Assembly: GCA_041396685.1 (NCBI GenBank) | Contig: JAWKYD010000023.1 | Coordinates: 1 to 64,000, forward strand | Direction: 5' to 3' | Length of the DNA: 64,000 bases | Source of the DNA: JAUIAI01 sp041396685 | Lineage (GTDB): Bacteria > Pseudomonadota > Gammaproteobacteria > Burkholderiales > Burkholderiaceae_E | Part shown: piece after piece, positions 22,559 through 31,371 of the stretch | Layout of the letters: every line of letters begins with the position of its first letter | Numbering within the stretch: the stretch's first letter is position 1 | Notes under the pieces: model-generated | Databases searched by the model: none | Told to the model about the DNA's origin: nothing | Seen by the model: the letters and a program-made list of their open reading frames with translations, nothing else | Program-made: the position numbers and the translations under genes

Positions 22559-24082
22559 CTATGCGTCGGCGACGTCTTGCAACCGACGGCGTTTGATTCC
22601 CTTCCAGGCCGACGAACCAATCGCCCAGACGAGAATTGCAGCGGTAATCGCGAAGATCGACGCCGCGATCGGGCGTTCGACGAAGGTAAACAAATCGCCG
22701 CCGGAAACCGCCATGGCACGACGGAAATAGACCTCGATCATCGGCCCGAGAACGAAGCCCAGCAGCAACGGCGCGACCTCGAAATTGAGCGCTTTCATGC
22801 CAACACCGAGAAACCCGAAGGCGATCAGAACGAAGATGTCGAGGACCTGATAGTTGACGCTGTAGATGCCGATGCAGGTCAGGGCGATGATGACCGGGAA
22901 CAGCAGGTTGTACGGAATCTTGAGCAGCTTCACCCACATGCCGATCAACGGCAGGTTGAGAATCAGCAGCATGAAGTTGCCGATGATGAAGCTCACGACC
23001 AGGCCCCAGAACAGATCCGGCTTGGACTGAATCACGTCGGGTCCCGGCAGAATGCCATGCACCATCATCACGCCCAGCATGATGGCCATGACCGGGTCGC
23101 CGGGTATGCCGAGACTGAGGGTCGGGATGAAAGCCGCCTGCACCGAAGCGTTGTTCGCGGACTCGGGCGCCGCGACGCCCTCGATCGCCCCGTGACCGAA
23201 CTCCTCGGGATGCCGACTCACCCGCCGCTCGACCGCATACGACACGAATGTCGCAACGAGTCCGCCGGTGCCTGGCAAGGCCCCGAAGAATCCGCCGAGC
23301 AGTGAACCGCGCGCCATCGGCATCATCGAGCGCCGCCAGTCTTCGCGCGTGGGCGTCATGTCCTTCATGCGGATATTGTCCTGATAGATCCGCGGCAACT
23401 TGAGCTTGCCCGCATTGGCGATGATCTCAGGCATCCCGAACAGCCCGATGGCAATGGCCACGAGCGGCAGGCCGTCGAAGAACTCTGTCACCCCGAACGT
23501 GAAGCGCGCCGTCCCGCTATTGAGGTCGAGGCCCACGAGTCCGATCGCCAGGCCCAGCGTCACCGAAGCGAGCGATCGGATCGAGCGACCCGTGCCGATC
23601 ACGGCCGCGGCCACCAGACCGAGCGACATCAAGGCGACATACTCCTGCGGGCCGAACTTCAAGGCCACGCGGGACAATGGGATCGCGAAGCCCGCCAGCA
23701 GCACGACGCCGAACATCGTGCCGACGAACGAGGCAATGGCTTTCATGAACAGCGCCGGCCCCGCCCGGCCCTTTCGCGCCATCGGATAGCCTTCGATGCC
23801 CGTCACCGCGCTCGTCGCCGTGCCGGGCAGGTTCATCAGAATCGCTGCGGTCGAACCGCCGAAGTCGGCACCGTAGTAGATGCCGGCCAGCATGATCAGG
23901 CCGAAGGTCGGATCGATGTGATACGTAATCGGCATCAACATCGCCAGGGTCGCCATGATGCCGATGCCGGGCAACACGCCCACGACCGTGCCGAGAAACA
24001 CACCCGTGAAGCAATAAAACAAGCCCGACGGCGACGCGGCGACCGACAAGCCCAGTGCGATATCGGCGAGCAGTTGTTCCAA
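22559..24082 (-). CDS. tctA: Tripartite tricarboxylate transporter large permease TctA
   Basis: 507 residues with about 12 membrane helices. The family hallmarks GVLPGIGIMATLAMLMPITYHIDP and GALPGTGGLVATFVSYAVERR are present, the two G(A/V)LPG substrate-site loops. TctA is the translocating subunit of the Na+-driven TctABC system and works with a periplasmic TctC/Bug protein. It is the last gene of the operon that begins with the enoyl-CoA hydratase, and it starts one base after the TctB stop. The system presumably imports the carboxylate that the operon enzymes degrade. Confidence 0.95.
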   Translation of the reverse strand: MEQLLADIALGLSVAASPSGLFYCFTGVFLGTVVGVLPGIGIMATLAMLMPITYHIDPTFGLIMLAGIYYGADFGGSTAAILMNLPGTATSAVTGIEGYPMARKGRAGPALFMKAIASFVGTMFGVVLLAGFAIPLSRVALKFGPQEYVALMSLGLVAAAVIGTGRSIRSLASVTLGLAIGLVGLDLNSGTARFTFGVTEFFDGLPLVAIAIGLFGMPEIIANAGKLKLPRIYQDNIRMKDMTPTREDWRRSMMPMARGSLLGGFFGALPGTGGLVATFVSYAVERRVSRHPEEFGHGAIEGVAAPESANNASVQAAFIPTLSLGIPGDPVMAIMLGVMMVHGILPGPDVIQSKPDLFWGLVVSFIIGNFMLLILNLPLIGMWVKLLKIPYNLLFPVIIALTCIGIYSVNYQVLDIFVLIAFGFLGVGMKALNFEVAPLLLGFVLGPMIEVYFRRAMAVSGGDLFTFVERPIAASIFAITAAILVWAIGSSAWKGIKRRRLQDVADA

Positions 24083-24083
24083 T

Positions 24084-24530
24084 TCAGTACGCCTCGATCT
24101 GCAAGCCGAGCCCTACCCGGAAGACCAGCGCCGAGATGACTGCGGTCGCCACGGCCAGCAGCGCGGCAGTGAGCCATGAGGTGTTGCGGTTTCCGAGCGC
24201 GGAAACGAATACGGCCAGGAAGACCGAAACGAGCATGCCGGCAGCCTCGATCGTGAAGGCAAACGCGATGAACGCCACGGCGACAAAGAATGTTCCCCGC
24301 AACTGCCCGGCTTCGACCGATTTGCGCTCTTCCGTCGTTCTGGCAGTGACGAGCATGATGACGGCCAGAAGGATCATCACCGAGCCCAGCACGATGGGGA
24401 AGTACCCCGGACCCATGTCGGTCAGGGTGCCCTTGGCGTAACTCGAGGCCTCGACAATGATGAATGCGCCGATGGCCGCGGTCACCACCGCGGCGATGAA
24501 CTCGTCCAATCGTTCACGCACGTAACGCAT
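24084..24530 (-). CDS. tctB: Tripartite tricarboxylate transporter small permease TctB
   Basis: 148 residues with four predicted membrane helices and the MGPGYFPIVLGSVMI segment conserved in TctB. The ATG at 24530 follows an excellent AGGAG. TctB is the small integral membrane partner of TctA. It lies 117 bases after the SDR gene and immediately before tctA. Confidence 0.93.
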   Translation of the reverse strand: MRYVRERLDEFIAAVVTAAIGAFIIVEASSYAKGTLTDMGPGYFPIVLGSVMILLAVIMLVTARTTEERKSVEAGQLRGTFFVAVAFIAFAFTIEAAGMLVSVFLAVFVSALGNRNTSWLTAALLAVATAVISALVFRVGLGLQIEAY

Positions 24531-24647
24531 AGCTCCTCCCTCTCCTGGCGACCGGCTCTGCACGAGACGACGCCGGCAGCAACGCCCGAGACCAGGCACC
24601 TGCTTTGCCAGCGCGTCGTCTCCTGCGCCGTCGTCGCGCCTCTCCGC

Positions 24648-25400
24648 TCAGGTGATGGCGATGCCGATGCCACCATCGACGGAATGCACCTGACCGGTGA
24701 CGAAGTCGCTTTCCGGTCCCATCAGATAGACGACGGCCCTCGCGATATCGTCCACCGTGCCGAGCCGCCCCAGCGGCGTCCCGGCGATGCGCTTCGCGTC
24801 GCGCTCGGCGTTTCGATTGCGCAGCGTGCCCTCGGTCGGGATCGCCGACGGCGCGACCGCATTGACGCGGATGTTGCGCAGCCCGAGCTCGACGGCCGCC
24901 GCGCGCGTCAGACCCATGACGCCAGCCTTGATCCCGCTGTAGACCAGCGAGTTGGCCGCCGATCGGAAGCCTGCTGCCGATGCGATGTTCACGATCGTGC
25001 CGCCGCGGCGGTCGTCCATGGCAGCGGCCGCATGCTTGATGCCCCAGATGATGGCCGAGAAACCGATGGCGAGCATCCTGTCGAGCGTCTCCGGCGCGAT
25101 ATCCGGGATCGACTGGTAGCGTACCCAGGCCGCATTGTTGACGAGACCATCGAGACGGCCAGTCTTCTCGACCAGGGTCTTCACGGCCCACTCGACGCCG
25201 TCCTGCGTGGCAAGGTTGCGCACGATTGGAACGGCCATGCCACCGGCCGATACGATCTCGGCAACGACATTGTCGACGGTCTCGTCTTTCAGATCGTTGA
25301 CGCCGACGATCCAGCCGCGTGCCGCAAGGTGTCGGGCCGTGGCACGACCGATGCCGTTACCGGCGCCGGTGACCAATACGGACTTCTGATCAGCTTGCAC
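24648..25400 (-). CDS. Short-chain dehydrogenase/reductase
   Basis: 250 residues with a GTG start that overlaps the preceding acyl-CoA dehydrogenase by 11 bases. The cofactor motif is TGAGNGIG (residues 11-18), followed by NNAAW. The catalytic Ser141, Tyr154 and Lys158 are all present in NIASAAGF and YSGIK. The C-terminal FVTGQVHSVDGG is typical of classical SDRs. In this operon it probably oxidises a 3-hydroxyacyl-CoA made by the hydratase, replacing a FadB-type dehydrogenase; that is inference from context. Confidence 0.88.
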   Translation of the reverse strand: MQADQKSVLVTGAGNGIGRATARHLAARGWIVGVNDLKDETVDNVVAEIVSAGGMAVPIVRNLATQDGVEWAVKTLVEKTGRLDGLVNNAAWVRYQSIPDIAPETLDRMLAIGFSAIIWGIKHAAAAMDDRRGGTIVNIASAAGFRSAANSLVYSGIKAGVMGLTRAAAVELGLRNIRVNAVAPSAIPTEGTLRNRNAERDAKRIAGTPLGRLGTVDDIARAVVYLMGPESDFVTGQVHSVDGGIGIAIT

Positions 25401-26394
25401 GGCGGGCGACCTCGTACCAGGGGTTTGCGGAATCGGCGAGAAGCGATTGGCCCAGCGCCTCCAGGGACGCCGCCGCCTCACCGTAAGCGCTTTGCGCGCG
25501 CATCTGACGCAAATGCCGATGCAGCGGCACGTCCCAGGTGAACCCCATGCCGCCGAAGACCTGAATGGCGTCTTCGGCAACCGTCGGCCCGTTGATCGCC
25601 GCATTGATCCAGGCGGAGCGGCGGACGAGCTCGATGTCGTCGCCGTTGTGCCTGAGCGCCCGCTCGATGCTGTTGGCAATCGTCTGCGTGATCAAGGCAT
25701 CGCGAGACAGCTTGTGGCGCAAAGCCTGGAAACCGGAAAGCGGCCGACCGAATTGCTCTCGCTCCTGCGCATAGGCCACCGCCAACGACAGACAGCGACC
25801 CGATGATCCATGAACGAACGCGGCCCGGAGCAGGTCCGCGTCGTTGCGCAAGCGCCCGACACCGGCAGGGTCGAGCACGAGCCCGTCAAGCGCGTCGCCG
25901 ATGTCGATCGTCGCCGCGGGCGCCGTCAAGTCCCAGGATTGCGCCTGGGCCGCGACCGACCGCACGTCACGGCATGAGGCCAGCAGCGCGCTGCCGTCGG
26001 CCCTGAAGACCAGGATGAGATCGGCCTCGGTTCCTGACGGTGCGTTGCCGACAACGCCCGCCTCGCCCACCCCGCTCCAGGCGATCGTGGCGATGCTTTC
26101 ACCCTCGGTGATGCGGCCGGCCGTGGCCGGATCCGACGCACCCACCGCCCGCGCCAGCAACAGGCTCTCGATGAGCGGAAACTGCAAGAGCCCGGCGCCC
26201 GCGGCACGCACGACCGGAATCGCGAACCGCAAGGGCAGATCGAGTCCCGACGCCGCCTCCGGGGCCAGGATGCCCAACAGCCCCCCCTCGGAAAGCAGTC
26301 CCGCGCGTGCCCGGATGTCGGCGGCGTCGGCGCACGAGGCGATGATCCGATTCGCTGCGTCTTCGAATTCGACGGGGTCCAGATCGTCGGTCAT
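25390..26394 (-). CDS. Acyl-CoA dehydrogenase family, short subunit of a probable pair
   Basis: 334 residues, shorter than a standard acyl-CoA dehydrogenase. The N-terminal helical domain and beta-barrel are abbreviated, while the C-terminal helical region (REQFGRPLSGFQALRHKLSRD, VFGGMGFTWDVPLHRHLRQMRA) is well conserved. It follows a full-length acyl-CoA dehydrogenase with a four-base overlap. Adjacent long and short acyl-CoA dehydrogenase genes commonly encode alpha2beta2 heterotetramers that act on bulky CoA esters such as sterol side chains. That assignment here is inference. Confidence 0.88.
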   Translation of the reverse strand: MTDDLDPVEFEDAANRIIASCADAADIRARAGLLSEGGLLGILAPEAASGLDLPLRFAIPVVRAAGAGLLQFPLIESLLLARAVGASDPATAGRITEGESIATIAWSGVGEAGVVGNAPSGTEADLILVFRADGSALLASCRDVRSVAAQAQSWDLTAPAATIDIGDALDGLVLDPAGVGRLRNDADLLRAAFVHGSSGRCLSLAVAYAQEREQFGRPLSGFQALRHKLSRDALITQTIANSIERALRHNGDDIELVRRSAWINAAINGPTVAEDAIQVFGGMGFTWDVPLHRHLRQMRAQSAYGEAAASLEALGQSLLADSANPWYEVARRAS

Positions 26395-27608
26395 GATGAT
26401 CGCCGCGGTCGTGACAAATTGAGAATGCGCTTGCCAATGATGTCCAGCTGGATTTCGGTCGTCCCGGCATAGATGGTCTCAGCCCTGCTGTGAAGGTAGA
26501 GATCTTCCATTCGTGCCTTGACGTCACGCAGCGCCGGCCCCATGTCGGGCGGGAAGCGCGCCACCACTTCCAGCGCGATGCGCGTGAAGCGCTGATGCGA
26601 TTCCGACCAATACAGCTTTGGCAGGCTGCCGTTGGGACCGATCTCTTCTCCGGCGAGCAGGTCGTCCACCAGGCGCTCGACATGCGCTTTCAGCATCTCG
26701 ATCTCGACCCGGATCATGGCCAGGTCGCGCGCGTACTGCTGCAGGATCTGCCGGCTCCCTGGCTCGCTGCGGCACGCGCTGATCAGGTGGTCGAGTTCGC
26801 TCTCGAACCGCCACGCCCGATAGATGCGGTTGGTGGCGCGCTCGATCGACAACACCCGCGTGGCGGCCGGCCAGCCCTCGTCCGGGCCACCCAGCATGTC
26901 GGCCTCGTCGACGATCACATCGGTAAAGAACACTTCGCAGAACGAGCGCTCGCCGTCGATCGAGCGGATCTCGCGCACATCGATGCCGGGACGGTTCATC
27001 GGAACCGCAAACAACACCAGCCCCTTGTGCCGGTCCTCGCGTTGACCGGTCCGGGCCAGCAGCAGGCAGCGCTGCGACCTCGACGCGCCGCTGGTCCAGA
27101 TCTTCTGGCCATTGATTCGCCAACCATCGGCGCAGCGCTGCGCACGGGTGCGCAAGCCGGCAAGGTCGGAGCCCGCCCCGGGCTCGGAAAACCCCTGGCA
27201 CCAGATGCTTTCCATGTTGAGGATGTCCGGCAGAAACTGGCGTTTCTGACGTTGGCTCCCCACGGCCAGCACGATGGGCCCGACCAACTCCTTGCCGATC
27301 GAATTGACCGACAGTGGCGCGGGCGCGCGGCCGATCTCGCGATTGACATCGAGATGCTCGCGCAGCGTCAGCCCGTAGCCACCGAACTCCGCCGGCCAGG
27401 TGATGCCGGCCAGCCCCGCCTGGTAGAGCGAGCGCTCGAACTGCCGGATCTCTTCCAGACTCGGGCCGTCATCGTGCGAGACATCGATTCTCAGACGTTC
27501 GGTCAGGTTTTGCTCGAGCCACTGTCTGGCATACGCGGCGAGGTCGGCGGTGACCGCACCCTCGGCACGAGTGCGCTCGCGGACCGAGTCATCGTTGTTG
27601 TCGATCAT
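26391..27608 (-). CDS. Acyl-CoA dehydrogenase family, long subunit of a probable pair
   Basis: 405 residues. ITWPAEFGGYGLTLREHL, GFSEPGAGSDLAGLRTRA and KIWTSGASRSQRCLLLARTG are the FAD- and substrate-binding segments. The C-terminus carries ETIYAGTTEIQLDIIGKRIL, the usual G-T-x-E-I-Q element near FAD. It would introduce an alpha,beta double bond into an acyl-CoA together with the next, shorter subunit. It lies 64 bases after the enoyl-CoA hydratase gene on the same strand. Confidence 0.92.
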   Translation of the reverse strand: MIDNNDDSVRERTRAEGAVTADLAAYARQWLEQNLTERLRIDVSHDDGPSLEEIRQFERSLYQAGLAGITWPAEFGGYGLTLREHLDVNREIGRAPAPLSVNSIGKELVGPIVLAVGSQRQKRQFLPDILNMESIWCQGFSEPGAGSDLAGLRTRAQRCADGWRINGQKIWTSGASRSQRCLLLARTGQREDRHKGLVLFAVPMNRPGIDVREIRSIDGERSFCEVFFTDVIVDEADMLGGPDEGWPAATRVLSIERATNRIYRAWRFESELDHLISACRSEPGSRQILQQYARDLAMIRVEIEMLKAHVERLVDDLLAGEEIGPNGSLPKLYWSESHQRFTRIALEVVARFPPDMGPALRDVKARMEDLYLHSRAETIYAGTTEIQLDIIGKRILNLSRPRRSS

Positions 27609-27672
27609 GAGGTCTCTGTCCGCTCGTCGGAACGATCAGGGCAGCGGGTGCGACGCCGCCTCGCCGACCATC

Positions 27673-28446
27673 TCAGCGACCTTTGAACACCGGCTCCCGC
27701 TTCTCGAGAAAGGCCATTCGCGCCTCGCGCGCGTCTTCGCTTTTCGACAAGGCCATGGTGAAGTTTTGTTCCATGCGATACCCGTCGCGCTGGGGCATGT
27801 TCTCGACCATGTTCGAGGTCTGCTTCGCGAACTTCATCGCCAACGGCGCCTTGGACGCGATCTCCTGCGCGACCGCCATCACGGTAGGAATGAGATTCTC
27901 GTCGGTCGTGACTTCTTCGATGATCGATCGCTCCTTCAACTCGGCCGCGGTCAGACGGACACCCGTGTAGAACATGCGCCGCGCGGTGGAGCGCCCGAAC
28001 ATCGCGTGGATCATGGCGGCACCACCGGCCAGGCCGACGTTGATCTCGGGCATGCCGAACACAGCCGATTCCGAGGCGTAGTAGATGTCGCACGAGGACA
28101 TCAGCCCCAAGCCGGCGCCGAGGGCGGCGCCATTGACCGCGGCGATGACCGGCTTGTCGCATTCGCGAATCGAATTGCCCGTTTCGCGGACGGCACGGTT
28201 GTGCGCCAGGAAATCGCCCGGGTCGTCGGCCTTTGGACGGTCTTTCAGGTCTGCACCGGCGCAGAAGGTCTTGCCGGCACCGGTCAGAATCGCACAGCGA
28301 ATGTCATCGCGCTGAGAGATCTCGTCGAAGATCTCGATCAGCTCGTACCGCGTGGCCCGATCCAGCACGTTGACGGGCGGCCGGTCCAACGTGACCAGGG
28401 CGACTTTCCCGTCCAGCTCAACACGTACACAGCGCTTGGAAAACAT
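27673..28446 (-). CDS. Enoyl-CoA hydratase/isomerase family protein
   Basis: 257 residues of the crotonase superfamily. The oxyanion-hole elements are KTFCAGADLKDR (residues ~59-70) and NGAALGAGLGLMSSCDI (~105-121). Glu134 in MPEINVGLAGG matches one of the two hydratase glutamates. The other position, usually CELA, is occupied by GLGL, so the chemistry may not be simple hydration. It is the first gene of the operon running to tctA and diverges from the tctC-like gene. Confidence 0.88.
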   Translation of the reverse strand: MFSKRCVRVELDGKVALVTLDRPPVNVLDRATRYELIEIFDEISQRDDIRCAILTGAGKTFCAGADLKDRPKADDPGDFLAHNRAVRETGNSIRECDKPVIAAVNGAALGAGLGLMSSCDIYYASESAVFGMPEINVGLAGGAAMIHAMFGRSTARRMFYTGVRLTAAELKERSIIEEVTTDENLIPTVMAVAQEIASKAPLAMKFAKQTSNMVENMPQRDGYRMEQNFTMALSKSEDAREARMAFLEKREPVFKGR

Positions 28447-28467
28447 ACGATTTCGATCCTTTTTGGA

Positions 28468-28487
28468 CTAACCGGTCGGCCGGTCAG
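28468..28487. promoter_or_regulatory. Palindromic operator upstream of the enoyl-CoA hydratase operon
   Basis: A 20-bp inverted repeat with half-sites CTaACCGG and CCGGTcAG lies about 20 bases upstream of the hydratase start. ACCG/CGGT palindromes of this size are typical operators of TetR-family repressors of acyl-CoA catabolism (PaaR/FadR/LiuR type). No such regulator is adjacent. Confidence 0.5.
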
Positions 28488-28547
28488 GGGAAGAATAACC
28501 GTTCTCCCGCGGCCTGACAATGCGCACGCGGCAGACCCACCCCCCCT

Positions 28548-28569
28548 TGACTGACCGCCCGGACAGTCA
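28548..28569. promoter_or_regulatory. Palindromic operator upstream of the tctC-like gene
   Basis: A 22-bp inverted repeat with arms TGACTGaCCG and CGGaCAGTCA lies 63 bases before the tctC-like start. It shares the CT-x-ACCG half-site with the palindrome at 28468-28487. One TetR-type repressor could therefore control both divergent transcripts. Confidence 0.5.
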
Positions 28570-28632
28570 TACCCTGCGCCCTGGCCGCGGGCAGGACGTC
28601 CACGGCGTTCCGCACAGAGAGAGAGACAAGAA

Positions 28633-29604
28633 ATGATTGCCTTTTCCCGCAGGAAGGTGCTTGCCGCCCTCGGCCTTGCGATTTCGACCGCCATGACGCC
28701 GGCGATATCCTGGGCCGATGACGCCATCAAACTGATCATCCCTTACGGCGGTGGCGGCCTCATCGACGGCCTCGTCCGCGAGATGGCGGACACGATGACC
28801 AAGGAACTTGGTCAACCGGTCATCGTCGAGAACAAACCGGGCTCCAACGGCATCATCGGCGCCAGCTTCGTGGCGGCGGCCAAGCCCAACGGTCAGACTT
28901 ATCTCGTTGGCGCGACCGGACCGCTCTCCCTGAACGTGCTGCTGCGCAAGAATCTGCCGTTCAAGATGGCCTCGTTCGAACCGGTGGGCACGATGTTCAG
29001 CGGCCCCTTGACCGTGACCGTTCCGACGGCGATGGGCGTCAACAACCTCGCAGAGCTGAAGGCCTATGCGGAAAAGACGGGTAAGCCGCTTCGCTATGCA
29101 ATGCTCGGCCCGGGCAGCGTGACACATCTGTTCGGCATGGTGTTGCAGGACGCACTGGGGGTCAAACTCGTACCCGTCGCCTACAAGTCCAATCCGGAGA
29201 TGATCGTCGACCAGATCGGCGGCCAGGTCGACCTCAATTTTTCGACGCCGATCTCCCTGGTCAAGCACGTCGAGTCGGGCGATCTGAAGATCCTCGCGGT
29301 CTCGACCGAAAAGCGCATGGACAAGTTTCCCAACCTGCCGACCGTGGTCGAGATCGGCCACCCGGAGCTGATCTCCTCCTTCTGGTTCGGACTCGTCGCA
29401 CCGGCGGGCACGCCGCAAGCGGAAAAAGAGCGCGTGAGTGCGGCTCTCAAGAAGGCGGTGGGCGTTCAGGATCTCCAGGCGAGGATGATCAATGCGGGCA
29501 TGACCCCGAACGTCGGTGGCATCGACGCCATGAAGGCCCAGCTCGATTGGGATGTGGGCTTCTGGGGCAAGGTCATCAGCAAGAACAACATCTCGCTGAA
29601 CTGA
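28633..29604 (+). CDS. tctC: Tripartite tricarboxylate transporter substrate-binding protein (TctC/Bug family)
   Basis: 323 residues. The signal peptide MIAFSRRKVLAALGLAISTAMTPAISWA is cut before DDAIK. The mature protein has the Bug fold landmarks IIPYGGGGLIDGLVREMA, VIVENKPGSNGIIGASFVA and the YKSNPEMIVDQIGGQVDL loop. In Bug proteins the first two loops bind carboxylate through water bridges. An AG-rich ribosome-binding site precedes ATG 28633. It diverges from the operon carrying tctB and tctA and completes the transporter. A strong hairpin follows the stop. Confidence 0.93.
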   Translation: MIAFSRRKVLAALGLAISTAMTPAISWADDAIKLIIPYGGGGLIDGLVREMADTMTKELGQPVIVENKPGSNGIIGASFVAAAKPNGQTYLVGATGPLSLNVLLRKNLPFKMASFEPVGTMFSGPLTVTVPTAMGVNNLAELKAYAEKTGKPLRYAMLGPGSVTHLFGMVLQDALGVKLVPVAYKSNPEMIVDQIGGQVDLNFSTPISLVKHVESGDLKILAVSTEKRMDKFPNLPTVVEIGHPELISSFWFGLVAPAGTPQAEKERVSAALKKAVGVQDLQARMINAGMTPNVGGIDAMKAQLDWDVGFWGKVISKNNISLN

Positions 29605-29618
29605 GCATTCAACGTGCG

Positions 29619-29642
29619 CGCGGAGGGCGTGCGCCCTCCGCG
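29619..29642 (+). terminator. Hairpin after the tctC-like gene
   Basis: A perfect 11-bp stem, CGCGGAGGGCG with its complement, and a two-base loop start 14 bases after the stop. There is no clear T-tract, so it may act as a transcript-stabilising hairpin or a weak terminator. Confidence 0.55.
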
Positions 29643-29759
29643 GAATTCCGGGACGGGCCGCGGGCCACCGAGGTCCTCATGTGATGCCTCGCATGACACC
29701 GCCCTTCCCGCGGCGCCGATCGACGGCACGAAGCCGGCGCCCTGAGCACCTGTTGCAGC

Positions 29760-30782
29760 TCAGCGGGTACCGATCACCATGGTCTCGGCGCCGGGCAGGC
29801 GCTCACGGCGCATGTTGCGAAACCCGGCTTCGCGCAGCCATTCAATGCAGTCGGCGGCTGTGTAGTCGAATCCGCCCCGCGTCTCGAGCAGCATCGTCAG
29901 GCTCATCAACAGGCCCTGCGCGTTGCTTTCACGCGCATCGTCGATCATCGCCTCGTAGATCACGAGCGAGCCGCCGACGGGCAGGGCTTCGTGGGCGCGC
30001 GCGATCAGTGCCCGCTTCTCGTCGAGGCTCCAGTCGTGTAGCACGTGGCCCATGACCAGCACGTCGGCATCGGGCAGTGGATCGACGAAGAAGTCACCCG
30101 CAACGAAGCGAACCCTGTCCCCGACGGCGTAGCGGGCAACGTGTTCGGCGAAGAACGGCTCGACGGCTGGCAGATCGAACCCGATTCCCTCGAGCTGCGG
30201 ATGTGCGCATGCAAGTTGTACCGAGAGGTCGCCCTGTGCGCATCCGATGTCTGCAAACCGCCTTGCCCCTGACCAGGGGAACTTGCGCGCAATTGCGAGG
30301 TGCGCGGCGCGCGACAACGCCGTCATCGCACTGAGGAACAAGCGGTGACGCTGCGGATTTGCCGCCAGCGCGTCGAACAGGGTCGCACCGCCATCGCGTA
30401 ACTCGTTCTGAGGCTCGCCGCTGCGAAGCGCCAGCGGCAACCGGTCCCAGTATCGATAAAGGCGTCGGTCGGCCATCTCGAGCAGTGCGGCGATGCATGT
30501 GTCGCGTTTGCGGTCGAGATACACCGCCGCCGGCGGCGTGTTCTCGTACACGCCGTCGCTGCGGCCAAGAAAGCCAAGAGCGACCAGCGCGTCGAGAAAG
30601 TCGCGGCTCGAGCGAGGGTGCAAACCAAGCTTCGCCTCGAGTTCGGCGAGCGTTGCCGGGGCCTCCCCCAGTGCCGTGAATACGTCGAGCTCGATGGCCG
30701 CAAGAAGTGTCTTCGCGGCCCTGAAACTGGTGCCGACATCCAGGATGTACTCGGGACTCGGGAGCGGTGCTCGATCACGCAT
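29760..30782 (-). CDS. SAM-dependent O-methyltransferase of the DAR operon
   Basis: 340 residues. The N-terminal ~100 form a winged-helix dimerisation domain as in plant and fungal O-methyltransferases. The C-terminal Rossmann domain has SAM motif I, FADIGCAQGDLS (~176-187). GHVLHDWSLDEKRAL follows, in which His249 matches the catalytic base of the HDW(S/D) motif. Phenolic O-methylation of the resorcinol product is the natural inference. It is the last gene of the ten-gene operon and overlaps the preceding stop by eight bases. Confidence 0.85.
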   Translation of the reverse strand: MRDRAPLPSPEYILDVGTSFRAAKTLLAAIELDVFTALGEAPATLAELEAKLGLHPRSSRDFLDALVALGFLGRSDGVYENTPPAAVYLDRKRDTCIAALLEMADRRLYRYWDRLPLALRSGEPQNELRDGGATLFDALAANPQRHRLFLSAMTALSRAAHLAIARKFPWSGARRFADIGCAQGDLSVQLACAHPQLEGIGFDLPAVEPFFAEHVARYAVGDRVRFVAGDFFVDPLPDADVLVMGHVLHDWSLDEKRALIARAHEALPVGGSLVIYEAMIDDARESNAQGLLMSLTMLLETRGGFDYTAADCIEWLREAGFRNMRRERLPGAETMVIGTR

Positions 30783-31371
30783 TGCGGCCCGCCTCGATGC
30801 TGCCGACGTGCAGAACGTGCGTATCGGCCGCGATGAGGTCTATGTTGATATCGGAAAGTTCGCCGAAGCTACCGCTTCGTAGCGGGCACGGCGGTGTGTG
30901 AGGATGCACGCGCAGCCAGTCCGAGGTGGCGGGCTCGTCCTCGTCTACCCAGCCCAGCAGCAGTCCACCCGGGGCAGCGCGCTGGCCGGCGAGCCACAAT
31001 GCGGTCGCACGGCCGCGCGTCGCGAGGCAGCGAGCGTCACCGTGCCAGCCAAGCCGCCGGGCAAGCGCCGTCAGCACCTGATTCGGCTGACTCTTGAGAA
31101 ACCCGATGGGCAGTGGCAGGCCATCGGTTGCATCGGCCAGTGACGCGCGAAGCGCGACATCGGGACCGTGCGCACTCGCGATGGACAGGCGCGCACTGGT
31201 TGGGAGGGTAGCCTCACCCGCGTCGTCGAGACACGCTAGCGCGCCGTACAGCGCGAGTTCCGCCCACTCGCCGATCTTGCGCGGCCTGCCGCCAACCCGA
31301 TTGGCGAGCTCACTGCGCCAATCCGACGGCAGCGGACCGAGGCGGCGGCCGACGATGCGCCAGATGTTCAT
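30775..31371 (-). CDS. Ketosynthase-like protein lacking the active-site cysteine (chain-length-factor-like)
   Basis: 198 residues starting at an ATG that overlaps the ketosynthase stop by four bases. It resembles the first half of a beta-ketoacyl synthase: ARLSIASAHGPDVALRASL and PLPIGFLKSQPNQVLTALARRLGWHG are followed by CLATRGRATALWLAGQRAA. Condensing enzymes have the nucleophilic Cys shortly after the second of these, but none in the usual C-x-x-G context is seen. Small ketosynthase-like partners of this kind occur in aryl-polyene and DAR clusters and may heterodimerise with the adjacent ketosynthase. The role is inferred. Confidence 0.6.
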   Translation of the reverse strand: MNIWRIVGRRLGPLPSDWRSELANRVGGRPRKIGEWAELALYGALACLDDAGEATLPTSARLSIASAHGPDVALRASLADATDGLPLPIGFLKSQPNQVLTALARRLGWHGDARCLATRGRATALWLAGQRAAPGGLLLGWVDEDEPATSDWLRVHPHTPPCPLRSGSFGELSDINIDLIAADTHVLHVGSIEAGRNA

